From NCBI GenBank assembly GCA_047611265.1, contig JBLFWM010000006.1, positions 16,317-80,316 on the forward strand: DNA of 64,000 bases, written 5' to 3'. The notes beneath the pieces are model-generated. The model was not told where the DNA came from. It ran no database searches and saw nothing but the letters and a program-made list of their open reading frames with translations. This DNA is from GCA-2698665 sp047611265. GTDB lineage: Bacteria; Pseudomonadota; Gammaproteobacteria; GCA-002705445; GCA-002716945. Position numbers and translations under genes: made by a program. Position 1 is the stretch's first letter, and every line of letters starts with the position of its first letter. Positions 25,100 to 33,893 of this stretch are shown here, piece by piece.

Positions 25100-27848
25100 G
25101 GATACCTTAAACCTCCCATCAACAGATTTTCCTATGAAGGCCAATCTCCCTAATAGAGAGCCTGAGATTTTGAAGCATTGGGACAGTATTAAATTATATG
25201 AAGAAATAAGAAAAAAAAGCAAAGGTTCTAAAAAATTTATTCTACATGATGGTCCTCCATATGCAAATGGGGATATACATATAGGTCATGCCGTTAATAA
25301 AATCTTAAAAGATATTGTGGTAAAAAGTAAGACAATGTCTGGATATGATACTCCTTTTATCCCTGGATGGGATTGTCATGGTCTCCCAATTGAACTAATG
25401 ATTGAAAAAAAACATGGAAAGTCAAAATTTCAAGATGATAAAAATGCATTCAGAAAAGCTTGTAGAGAATACGCTTCTAAACAAGTAGAGCGTCAAAAAC
25501 TAGATTTTATTAGACTTGGTATTTCGGCTGACTGGAATAATTCATATACAAGTATGGATAAAATTTTTGAGGCATCGGCTGTCCGGAGTCTGGCTGCTAT
25601 TATCGTAAATAATCATATATATTTTGGATCTAAACCTGTGCACTGGTGCATAGAATCTGAGTCTGCGTTGGCTGAAGCTGAAGTTGAATATCAGGATATA
25701 GTTTCTGATGCAGTTGATGTATTATTTAAACTATCGCAACAAGAAAATTTTCTAAAAAAATTTGAAATCAAAACTAGTAACGATATTTTTTTCATAATCT
25801 GGACCACTACTCCATGGACGCTACCTGCTAACCAAGCAATTGCTGTCGGGAGTGAAATTGAATATGTTTTAGCTGATGTTGGTGATAAATATATTATAGT
25901 AGCCAAAGATTTACTAGAGGCTCTATCAGTCAAAATTAACCTAAAATCTATTAAGATTATACGGAGTATTCAAGGAAAAGAATTACTGGGGCTTAAAGCT
26001 GAACATCCTTTTTATAATAAAAAAGTCCCAATCATTGATGCTGATCACGTTACAACTGAGAATGGAACAGGGCTTGTTCATATTGCGCCGGGGCATGGTC
26101 AAGATGACTATATTGCGGGCTTAAAGAATAATTTAGAAGTATTTAACCCTGTAAATGATAAAGGTGTATTTGTAGACTCTCTAGAAATATTTGGAGGGAT
26201 GCATGTAAGGAAAGCAAATACTCCAATTATTGAAGAATTAACTAAAAATAGAAGACTACTTCACCATGAAAAATATTCGCATAGCTATCCACACTGCTGG
26301 AGATTTAAAACTCCTTTAATATTTAGAGCTACTCCACAATGGTTTATAAGCATGGATCAGAATAAATTAAGGGAAAATATTCTAGGCACACTAAAGAATG
26401 TTAGCTGGATACCAGACTGGGGTCATGAAAGAATAAAAAATATGATTGAAAATAGGCCAGACTGGTGTATTTCAAGACAAAGGTCATGGGGTGTTCCAAT
26501 ACCTCTTTTTATTCATAAAGACACAAATGAATTACATAATAAAACTGACTTAATTCTTGAGAAAGCAGCAAAGATTATAGAAAAAGATAACATAGAAGCC
26601 TGGTTTGAATTTGATAAAAGTGAGCTATTAGGTGAAGATAAAAACGATTATCACATGGTCACCGACACCCTAGATGTATGGTTTGACTCTGGTATTTCAC
26701 ATTTTTCTGTAATGCAGCAAAGAGGCTTAGGTGACACTGCCGATCTATACTTAGAAGGTTCAGACCAACATCGAGGATGGTTTCAGTCATCCCTAATTAC
26801 TGCCTTAGCAACTACTGGGAAACCACCATATAAGACAGTTCTTACGCATGGTTTTGTTGTGGATGCTGAAGGTCAGAAAATGTCAAAATCACAAGGTAAT
26901 GTGATTGCGCCACAAGCTATTATAAAAGACAAGGGCTCGGATATTTTAAGGTTATGGGTAGCAAATACAGATTACACAAAAGAGATGAATATTTCTCCGG
27001 AAATAATAAAACGTACTACAGAATCCTATAGAAGAATAAGGAATACTATTAAATTTCTATTATCAAATGTAAGTGATTATGATGAAGCGAAAGAAGAAGT
27101 AAAGTTCTCAGATATGGTGCTTATAGATAAATGGATTATTCAGTCTGCTTTAGAATTGCAAGAATCAATTAAAGATAATTATGACAATTATAAGTTTCAT
27201 CAAATAGCACAAGATATTCAAAATTTTTGCACTACTCAATTGGGGGGTTACTACCTTGATATTGTGAAAGATAGATTATATACATCCCATAAAACAGGAT
27301 TAGCAAGAAAATCTTGCCAAAGTGTATGTTTAAAATTATTGAAAATGATTAATCTCTGGATAGCTCCAATTCTGTCATTTACTGCAGAAGAAATGTATCG
27401 ACACATAGAAGGGGTAAAACTTAAATCTGTATTTTTAGAAGAATGGGTCAAATATGATGCAGAAATGAATGATGAAGAAAAAGAATTAGGTGATATTTTA
27501 TTTGCTTTAAGGCAACCTGTTTCAAAAAAACTAGAAGAAGCTAGGAATAATGGCATTATTGGCTCTTCTCTTGACGCAACAATAAGATTGGGAGTTAAGG
27601 AAGAAATATATTTAAAATTACTAGATAAAAGCGATGAATTAAAATTTATTTTTATCTCATCTGAGTGTCATCTAGAAAAAATATTAACAGACAATCCTGT
27701 CATAGTCGTTGAGAAAAGTAATAATGAAAAATGCGATAGGTGTTGGCATAGAAATGAATCTGTGGGATCTATCTCTGAGCATGAAAAATTATGCTCCAGA
27801 TGTCATCAAAATGTTTTTGATAATGGCGAAACAAGAAAACTAGGCTAA
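25089..27848 (+). CDS. ileS: Isoleucyl-tRNA synthetase
   Basis: 919 residues, class I synthetase. HIGH motif in PYANGDIHIGH (about residue 56-66), KMSKS in GQKMSKSQGN (about 597), the editing domain with TTTPWTLPAN, and a C-terminal zinc site CDRCWH and CSRCH. The presence of this zinc finger and the KMSKS region identify the bacterial type I enzyme. It overlaps ribF and ends on the ATG of lspA (TAATG overlap). Confidence 0.98.
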   Translation: MNYKDTLNLPSTDFPMKANLPNREPEILKHWDSIKLYEEIRKKSKGSKKFILHDGPPYANGDIHIGHAVNKILKDIVVKSKTMSGYDTPFIPGWDCHGLPIELMIEKKHGKSKFQDDKNAFRKACREYASKQVERQKLDFIRLGISADWNNSYTSMDKIFEASAVRSLAAIIVNNHIYFGSKPVHWCIESESALAEAEVEYQDIVSDAVDVLFKLSQQENFLKKFEIKTSNDIFFIIWTTTPWTLPANQAIAVGSEIEYVLADVGDKYIIVAKDLLEALSVKINLKSIKIIRSIQGKELLGLKAEHPFYNKKVPIIDADHVTTENGTGLVHIAPGHGQDDYIAGLKNNLEVFNPVNDKGVFVDSLEIFGGMHVRKANTPIIEELTKNRRLLHHEKYSHSYPHCWRFKTPLIFRATPQWFISMDQNKLRENILGTLKNVSWIPDWGHERIKNMIENRPDWCISRQRSWGVPIPLFIHKDTNELHNKTDLILEKAAKIIEKDNIEAWFEFDKSELLGEDKNDYHMVTDTLDVWFDSGISHFSVMQQRGLGDTADLYLEGSDQHRGWFQSSLITALATTGKPPYKTVLTHGFVVDAEGQKMSKSQGNVIAPQAIIKDKGSDILRLWVANTDYTKEMNISPEIIKRTTESYRRIRNTIKFLLSNVSDYDEAKEEVKFSDMVLIDKWIIQSALELQESIKDNYDNYKFHQIAQDIQNFCTTQLGGYYLDIVKDRLYTSHKTGLARKSCQSVCLKLLKMINLWIAPILSFTAEEMYRHIEGVKLKSVFLEEWVKYDAEMNDEEKELGDILFALRQPVSKKLEEARNNGIIGSSLDATIRLGVKEEIYLKLLDKSDELKFIFISSECHLEKILTDNPVIVVEKSNNEKCDRCWHRNESVGSISEHEKLCSRCHQNVFDNGETRKLG

Positions 27849-28318
27849 TGAATCGTCTATCCATTACCTTTATATCTTTCCTCGTGCTAATAGATTACAT
27901 GTCAAAGCTTTATATAAAAGAACTCGTAATGGAAAATTCCATTATAGTGAATAATTATATAATACTAAAAGTTTACTATAACAAAGGAGTGGCCTTTAGT
28001 TTTTTAAATTCTAACTCATTAGCTATAAACTACTCTGTTACCTTTATAGTGGCAGCAATTATTTTATTTCTATTTTCAGTATTTATTAAAAATTATAAAA
28101 ATTTTAATCTATTTGAGTATTCTGCGTATATCTTAATCTTAGGCGGAGCTTTAGGTAATTTTTTAGATAGATTACTCAATCACTCAGTCTTAGATTTTAT
28201 AATAATTCATTATAACAATATCTATTTCCCAGGAATCTTTAATTTAGCTGATATGTTTATTACAATTGGAGCCCTTCTTCTTTTTCTTTCATATTTCATA
28301 AGTAAAAGGAAAGTATGA
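27848..28318 (+). CDS. lspA: Lipoprotein signal peptidase
   Basis: 156-residue inner-membrane aspartyl protease that cleaves prolipoprotein signal peptides. Four helices; family motifs YYNKGVAFSF, GGALGNFLDRLL with the first catalytic Asp, and FNLADMFI with the second. Start codon shares one base with the ileS stop; its end overlaps fkpB by 4 bases. Confidence 0.96.
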   Translation: MNRLSITFISFLVLIDYMSKLYIKELVMENSIIVNNYIILKVYYNKGVAFSFLNSNSLAINYSVTFIVAAIILFLFSVFIKNYKNFNLFEYSAYILILGGALGNFLDRLLNHSVLDFIIIHYNNIYFPGIFNLADMFITIGALLLFLSYFISKRKV

Positions 28319-28752
28319 TTAAATTTAATTCCTTGGTTAAATTACATTACTCAATATCTAATATAGATAATATAATATTTGAGTCTACTTTTGACTCTGA
28401 CCCTGTTCTGGTAAGAATTGGTGACGGGACATTGCCCATAAAACTAGAAATGACTTTATATGGATTGGTAAAAGATAATGAACAAACGATGACTCTGGAA
28501 CCTAAAGATGCTTTTGGGCTTAGAGATGAAAATAATAATAAAACTCTAGAGATTAGTACATTTCCTGACACAGAGATGGTTAAGGTGGGAAATATAATAG
28601 AGATTGATGTTAAAGAAAAAGATGGAAAAGTCTCCTCTGCCCTTGCTATGATAAAGCAAGTCAGCAAAGATAGTGTTTTATTAGATTTAAACCATCCATT
28701 GGCTGGACATAAAATTATATTTAAGGTAAAAATTATTAATATTGATGGATAA
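28315..28752 (+). CDS. fkpB: FKBP-type peptidyl-prolyl isomerase, SlpA/FkpB type
   Basis: 145 residues in the SlyD/SlpA family. LVKLHYSI opens the FKBP half; GLVKDNEQTMTLEPKDAFG marks the point where the insert-in-flap domain begins; DLNHPLAGHKIIFKVKI closes the FKBP fold. It lacks the metal-binding His/Cys-rich tail of SlyD. The lspA-fkpB-ispH order is standard in gammaproteobacteria. Confidence 0.93.
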   Translation: MIKFNSLVKLHYSISNIDNIIFESTFDSDPVLVRIGDGTLPIKLEMTLYGLVKDNEQTMTLEPKDAFGLRDENNNKTLEISTFPDTEMVKVGNIIEIDVKEKDGKVSSALAMIKQVSKDSVLLDLNHPLAGHKIIFKVKIINIDG

Positions 28753-29701
28753 GATTTTTTCAGACACTAAACTTATTTTAGCTACACCACGTGGTTTTTG
28801 TGCTGGAGTAGAAAGAGCGGTAGACATAGTTAATAAAGCTATTGATATTTTTGGATCTCCTATATATGTAAAACATGAAGTTGTTCATAATAAATATGTA
28901 ATAGAAGACCTTGAGAAAAGAGGTGTTTTATTTATTGAAGATATTGAAATAGTTCCAGAAAACTCAATTCTTATTTATAGCGCTCATGGGGTTTCAATAA
29001 AAGTGAAAAAAGATGCTGAAAAAAGAAACCTTAAAATATTTGATGCCACATGCCCATTGGTTACAAAAGTTCATTTAGAAGTACATAGGTATTCTCAGAC
29101 TGATACTGATGTTGTGTTAATTGGTCACAAAGGTCATCCAGAGATAGAAGGGACTATAGGACAATATAAATCACCAAATGGTAAAATACACCTTGTAGAA
29201 AATCTAGATGATATAGATAAACTTCTAATAGGTAATAAAAGTTTAGCCTATGTGACGCAAACGACTCTCTCCATTGATGATACTAAAAATATAATAACTA
29301 AATTAATCAAAAAATACCCTCATGTTCAATCACCAGCTAAAAGTGATATATGCTATGCAACACAAAATAGACAAGATGCGGTTAAATCAATATTAAAATA
29401 CTGTGATTACTTGTTAGTTATTGGATCAATTAATAGTTCTAACTCGAGAAGATTGGTAGAGTTAGCATTAAAAAATAATATTCCTTCTAAACTTATAGAT
29501 AATAAACATGATATAAGTTTAGAAGAACTTCAATATAAAAAAAATATTGGCATTACTGCTGGTGCCTCAGCTCCCCAAATACTATTAGATGAAGTTACAG
29601 ATTACCTAGTAAAAAATGGGGCGACTTTAGATGATATAAAACAAGATGTCATTATAGAAGACATAACCTTTAGTATTCCTAAAGAACTCAGAGATTTATA
29701 A
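28745..29701 (+). CDS. ispH: 4-hydroxy-3-methylbut-2-enyl diphosphate reductase
   Basis: Last enzyme of the MEP isoprenoid pathway, an iron-sulfur protein. The three cluster cysteines are in PRGFCAGVERAV (about 17), DATCPLVTKVH (about 101) and KSDICYATQ (about 202). SHGVS-like (SAHGVS), TQTTLS and NSSNSRRLVE are also seen. 318 residues from the ATG at 28745; TTG at 28742 is in frame just before. It overlaps the end of fkpB, and its stop overlaps that of convergent dsrR by 6 bases. Confidence 0.97.
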   Translation: MDKIFSDTKLILATPRGFCAGVERAVDIVNKAIDIFGSPIYVKHEVVHNKYVIEDLEKRGVLFIEDIEIVPENSILIYSAHGVSIKVKKDAEKRNLKIFDATCPLVTKVHLEVHRYSQTDTDVVLIGHKGHPEIEGTIGQYKSPNGKIHLVENLDDIDKLLIGNKSLAYVTQTTLSIDDTKNIITKLIKKYPHVQSPAKSDICYATQNRQDAVKSILKYCDYLLVIGSINSSNSRRLVELALKNNIPSKLIDNKHDISLEELQYKKNIGITAGASAPQILLDEVTDYLVKNGATLDDIKQDVIIEDITFSIPKELRDL

Positions 29702-30052
29702 ATCGTGGGTAATATTCTTATCTAAACTATCATCTGGTGGAGAATAAGCTGGGTCATTTGGATTTAAAAAAATAAACTCATGCTTATCTTTTTCTAATTC
29801 CACATAATCTAATTTACAATTTTTAAGATTCAGCATTGATCCGGGTGATATAATGATTTCAACTCTATTGATTTTCAATCGCAAATCTTCTTCTTTAGAC
29901 TGATCAAAGCCCATAATATAATTATATTTACCATCACTAGCAATATTAACCGCAATTCTCAATGGCCAATCTTTAGAATCAGTAGACTCAGAAGATTTAT
30001 TTATCTGAGATGCTGCTGCATCTGTAATTTCAAATATTTGTTTTTGTTTCAT
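29696..30052 (-). CDS. dsrR: DsrR, A-type scaffold-like protein without cluster cysteines
   Basis: 118 residues with an IscA/HesB-like fold: ITDAAASQINKS at the start, LRIAVN and GFDQSKEEDLRL in the middle. The three cysteines that bind iron-sulfur clusters in IscA are missing; only one Cys (LKNCKL) remains. That is the described state of DsrR in Allochromatium, where it affects dsr expression after transcription. It overlaps dsrN by 23 bases and is the last gene of the operon; dsrS is not present, ispH follows on the other strand. Confidence 0.85.
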   Translation of the reverse strand: MKQKQIFEITDAAASQINKSSESTDSKDWPLRIAVNIASDGKYNYIMGFDQSKEEDLRLKINRVEIIISPGSMLNLKNCKLDYVELEKDKHEFIFLNPNDPAYSPPDDSLDKNITHDL

Positions 30053-31409
30053 TATTTTTTATACAATATATAAAGTTTAAATAATTCTCAATCCACCTAG
30101 ATTGAGCTGTATCCCTTAAATGGCTATAAGAAGCGACAAGATTTTTATATAATATACCATCATGCCTGCCATTGGTACCATATCCACGTATGACTTTAAA
30201 ACCATAAGAAGATGAGTTATTTTTTATCTTGATATTAGAATAATGGAATTCATGGCATTTAATTACATCACCTTTATTCATCCAAGGATGTTTTTTGTTA
30301 ATCATAAGCTCTACATACCCTCTGCCTACAGGCTTATCACACATTTCAACATTCCCTTTTATAATACCAGCCATTTTAAATTTTCTTGCCTTTACTTTTA
30401 TTGACTCACATAGATACATCAAACCTCCACATTCAGCATAAACAGGCATCCCGGAGTCTATAAAACTAGAGATAGATTTAATCATAGAAGTATTTTTATG
30501 TAATCTATCGGTAACTCTCTCAGGAAATCCACCTCCAATAAAAAGCCCATCGACCTCAGGCAATGACTTATCTTTAAGAGTATTGAAGTAAACAATTTTT
30601 ACGCCATAAGATTTAAATTTATCAATATCATCAGGATAATAAAATCCAAAAGCTTCATCTAACGCAACCCCAATTTTTAAATTAGAATACTTCTTATGTT
30701 TGGTAACTATTTTTGGAATGATTTTTATCTTCGAGCTAATAGATTTATTAACTAAATATTTTATATCAACTGATGATTTTACTATCAATGATATATTTTT
30801 GATTATTTTACTAGTATGAATATTTTGAAAGACAGGTTCTAACCCAAGACTTTTTTCTATAATATCTAATTTTTTATTTTTGTGCACAGACCCAATTACT
30901 TTAAATTTTGTAAATTCATTTACTGCATTTATTATTTTGCTTTCATGTCTTTCACTTGCAATATTATTAAGGATTATGCCCTTATATTTTATTTTTGAAT
31001 CAAAACCTTTATACCCTTGAAGTAAAGGTGCAATGCCTCTTGTTATACCAGAACAGTCAAGAACAAGTATTATCTCTAGCTTTAAAAGATGTGCCAATGA
31101 CGCATTACTATCAATACCATTCAAGCTAACCCCATCAAACAAACCTTTATTTCCTTCAATAATAGAAATGTTTTTCCCACGAGATGCAGTCTTGTAAAGT
31201 TTACTAATCTCTAAATGAGTCATTGTAAAAAAATCTAAATTATAACACTTAGCTTTTGATGCTTGGCTAAGCCATAGCGGGTCAATATAATCAGGGCCCT
31301 TTTTAAAGGCAGCTAAAGAATCAATATTACTTAATATTGAACATAAACCAGTAGCAATTATAGTCTTTCCAGATGATTTTTTAGTAGATGAAATAAGATA
31401 CGATTTCAC
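30030..31409 (-). CDS. dsrN: DsrN, cobyrinate a,c-diamide synthase-like sirohaem amidase
   Basis: 459 residues, CbiA/CobB family. The N-terminal ATP-binding domain has KKSSGKTIIATGL (about 9-21) and FKKGPDYIDPLW. The C-terminal glutamine amidotransferase domain has GLFIGGGFPERV and the nucleophile in YAECGGLMYLC (about residue 335). Family knowledge: DsrN amidates sirohaem for DsrAB. It follows dsrP after 6 bases and overlaps dsrR. Confidence 0.92.
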   Translation of the reverse strand: MKSYLISSTKKSSGKTIIATGLCSILSNIDSLAAFKKGPDYIDPLWLSQASKAKCYNLDFFTMTHLEISKLYKTASRGKNISIIEGNKGLFDGVSLNGIDSNASLAHLLKLEIILVLDCSGITRGIAPLLQGYKGFDSKIKYKGIILNNIASERHESKIINAVNEFTKFKVIGSVHKNKKLDIIEKSLGLEPVFQNIHTSKIIKNISLIVKSSVDIKYLVNKSISSKIKIIPKIVTKHKKYSNLKIGVALDEAFGFYYPDDIDKFKSYGVKIVYFNTLKDKSLPEVDGLFIGGGFPERVTDRLHKNTSMIKSISSFIDSGMPVYAECGGLMYLCESIKVKARKFKMAGIIKGNVEMCDKPVGRGYVELMINKKHPWMNKGDVIKCHEFHYSNIKIKNNSSSYGFKVIRGYGTNGRHDGILYKNLVASYSHLRDTAQSRWIENYLNFIYCIKNNETKTNI

Positions 31410-31415
31410 GACGTT

Positions 31416-32636
31416 CTAGCTATCGGCAGTTTTATCATTAGGCTTTGAAGAATGCGGACTAGATATCATCGTAGGTAAAAATTTAAAATTAGCAATGCCT
31501 ATCAAGGTAATGATTAACGCTAACGCAACACCACCAATTCCTAATCCAAACTCATATATCGAAGGCATATAGGAATGTACAACATCATCATAAAATGAAG
31601 AATCCATAATAATATGATCTGGAAAAATTGTTAATGGGTATGCCTGTCCTCCGATAATAATTACATACATTGCTACAAAGCTACCTAGTAAAACTAAAAA
31701 TGATGATACTGTTAAAGCAAGATGTGTACACAGCTTGTCTGAGGAAAGAATTATAATCGGCAATACTATTCCAATAATAACTTGTCCAAGCCAAAATGAT
31801 AATGTATAGATTCCACCTGAAGATAATATAAAGATCTCAAAATCTAAATGTTTCGCGATATACATATTAGTTACATGATACAAACCAAGAAAATATAAGT
31901 TAGCAAATAAAAACATAATGCTTAATTTTTTAAGATTATCTAAGACATCTTCAGGGATATAAGTATTATGAAATTTGCTTATTATTCTTAATATTAAATA
32001 ATAAACTGCAGTTCCATAGAGTAGCGACATCACTATAAAAAGTGGTGCTAATATTGCTGTTGAGTATGCTTCTCTGGCAACAAGAAAACCAAAAATAGAA
32101 CCTGTACCAGTAGTAAGTATTATTCTCCAACCAAAGGCAAATGTACCCATAAATTTAGAATACTTATTAACTTCACGGTCCAGCATTGTCCACATATAAG
32201 CTGCAAGCACGACTGCGAAGCCAGAATATAAAAATATATTCCAAGAAAATATTGATTTAAAATTATAAGTTGTCATAGCAACAATTAGCCGATTAGGACG
32301 TCCTAAATCTAACACTAATATTGCAAGACCTGCTATCAAAAAAGAAATTGCTAGTAACGCAGATAATGGGGCAAGAGGTTTATATAATTTCTTATCAAAA
32401 ACTGATGATATAGATGCAATATTTAAAACACCTGAAGCAATAACAATTAAAAGCACGGCAAATATATGAGGTAAGCCCCAAACAATTTGATTATTCATTC
32501 CAGTGACATGATGTCCCTCTAATTCCATATAATGAGAACATCCAAAACCAATAAGTATAAAAACGCCTAAAAGGATAAAATTAGACCAAAAGATTTTAGG
32601 ATCAATAATAAATTTAGTAAAAGTAATTTTATCCAT
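31416..32636 (-). CDS. dsrP: DsrP, NrfD-like membrane subunit of the DsrMKJOP complex
   Basis: 406-residue polytopic inner-membrane protein of the NrfD/PsrC family with about ten helices. Typical pieces are WGLPHIFAVLLIVIASGVLNIASI early and LDLGRPNR near residue 110. It should exchange electrons between the quinone pool and the periplasmic DsrO/DsrJ. Start 5 bases after the dsrO stop, with no sign of its own promoter. Confidence 0.93.
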   Translation of the reverse strand: MDKITFTKFIIDPKIFWSNFILLGVFILIGFGCSHYMELEGHHVTGMNNQIVWGLPHIFAVLLIVIASGVLNIASISSVFDKKLYKPLAPLSALLAISFLIAGLAILVLDLGRPNRLIVAMTTYNFKSIFSWNIFLYSGFAVVLAAYMWTMLDREVNKYSKFMGTFAFGWRIILTTGTGSIFGFLVAREAYSTAILAPLFIVMSLLYGTAVYYLILRIISKFHNTYIPEDVLDNLKKLSIMFLFANLYFLGLYHVTNMYIAKHLDFEIFILSSGGIYTLSFWLGQVIIGIVLPIIILSSDKLCTHLALTVSSFLVLLGSFVAMYVIIIGGQAYPLTIFPDHIIMDSSFYDDVVHSYMPSIYEFGLGIGGVALALIITLIGIANFKFLPTMISSPHSSKPNDKTADS

Positions 32637-32641
32637 GATAA

Positions 32642-33382
32642 TTAAAATCCTGAGTAAGTGACTCTCTGTTTAAGCTTCATATCTTCTCTTAGGCGCCTAC
32701 TTGGTTTTGCTTGCATAGCAATACTCACACGACTATTTGGGTCAGCTAAATCACCGAAGGTAATTGCGTGATGCCCCTCTTTCATACAGGCTTCTTCACA
32801 AGCAGTAGTTTCAGAGCCATGGTCTATTCTATTAGCACAAAGGTTACAGCTTTCAACACAACCTTTCCCTCGTGGGGCACTTGTTACTTGTTCTGTTAGA
32901 TTCTCATGCACAAATGATCTAGCTTTAAACGGACAAGCCAGCATGCAATATCTACAACCAATGCATGTGTGCTGGTTAACCATTACAATGCCATCTTCTC
33001 TTCTAAATGATGCTCCGGTAGGGCAAACATCAACGCATGGGGGATTTTCACAGTGTTGGCACATCATTGGTAACGTTGTAACTTTATCAGTCTTAATATC
33101 TTTAATTCGGAGCTTTCTAATCCACTGTGAATCAGTCTCTGGCCTATCAAATCCATAAAGCCCATTCTCATCTACGCATGCTTCTACGCATGCAGTACAG
33201 CCATCTACGCATTTATTAACATCGACGTTAATAGCCCATTTTGTTTTATCGCTAACTTCCACGTCTAAAGGTTTAGAAGCAACAGCTTTAGGGATAAGAT
33301 CAGGTATAATATATACAGCTGAAATAGCTGTAACAGATTTAACTATAAACTCTCTTCTTGTTAATTCAGCACTATTTCTCAT
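32642..33382 (-). CDS. dsrO: DsrO, periplasmic iron-sulfur subunit with Tat signal
   Basis: 246 residues. The N-terminus has the twin-arginine motif TRREFIVK (about 8-15), so the protein is folded before export. Then four ferredoxin-type cysteine sets follow: CVDGCTACVEACVDE, CQHCENPPCVDVCPTGA, CIGCRYCMLACP and CVESCNLC...CEEACM, fit for up to four [4Fe-4S] clusters. It passes electrons between DsrJ and DsrP. Its start overlaps the dsrJ end by 11 bases. Confidence 0.95.
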   Translation of the reverse strand: MRNSAELTRREFIVKSVTAISAVYIIPDLIPKAVASKPLDVEVSDKTKWAINVDVNKCVDGCTACVEACVDENGLYGFDRPETDSQWIRKLRIKDIKTDKVTTLPMMCQHCENPPCVDVCPTGASFRREDGIVMVNQHTCIGCRYCMLACPFKARSFVHENLTEQVTSAPRGKGCVESCNLCANRIDHGSETTACEEACMKEGHHAITFGDLADPNSRVSIAMQAKPSRRLREDMKLKQRVTYSGF

Positions 33383-33851
33383 AATTAGTCTCTTTATAAT
33401 ATTCTACTAAATTATTTGCAGTAGATTCAATGTGTATATTTTGATTATAACCCGTAGATTTAATTTTTGATGAATTGTCTCTTGGAACAGTTGCATGACA
33501 TGAGAAGCAATCTATATTTACTGCTGTTTTTACATGACAAGTTTGACAAAATTGACCCTCAGCATTTACAGGAATAGCTATGCCTTTTTCATCATGAGAA
33601 ACATGACAATCTATGCAATTTGCTAAACTATGGTTTTTAGTTCTTATTCCTTTTTCTACCGTTTCTTCGCGTTGATGATAAAGAAACTCAAAATGCTCTT
33701 TTTGCATGACTTCTGTAGGTTCTACGCATTGATCTAATTTATCAGCTTTAGACTCACCTATTAAAGAATGTTTTTCATCGTTATGTGAATGCGAAGAAAT
33801 AGGAATAAATACCATTATTGAAATAGCTAATATTTTAGTAAGTTGGGACAC
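33372..33851 (-). CDS. dsrJ: DsrJ, triheme periplasmic cytochrome c
   Basis: 159 residues, N-terminal signal anchor, and exactly three CxxCH heme sites: CIDCH, CQTCH and CFSCH (about residues 79-120). This matches the triheme DsrJ of the DsrMKJOP complex. Translation starts at GTG (33851) with AGGAGAGAG in front. A 42-base gap separates it from dsrL. The gene overlaps dsrO. Confidence 0.93.
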   Translation of the reverse strand: MSQLTKILAISIMVFIPISSHSHNDEKHSLIGESKADKLDQCVEPTEVMQKEHFEFLYHQREETVEKGIRTKNHSLANCIDCHVSHDEKGIAIPVNAEGQFCQTCHVKTAVNIDCFSCHATVPRDNSSKIKSTGYNQNIHIESTANNLVEYYKETNYEK

Positions 33852-33893
33852 AATCTCTCTCCTCAGTTGCTACCAATTAATTAGCTTTACTAA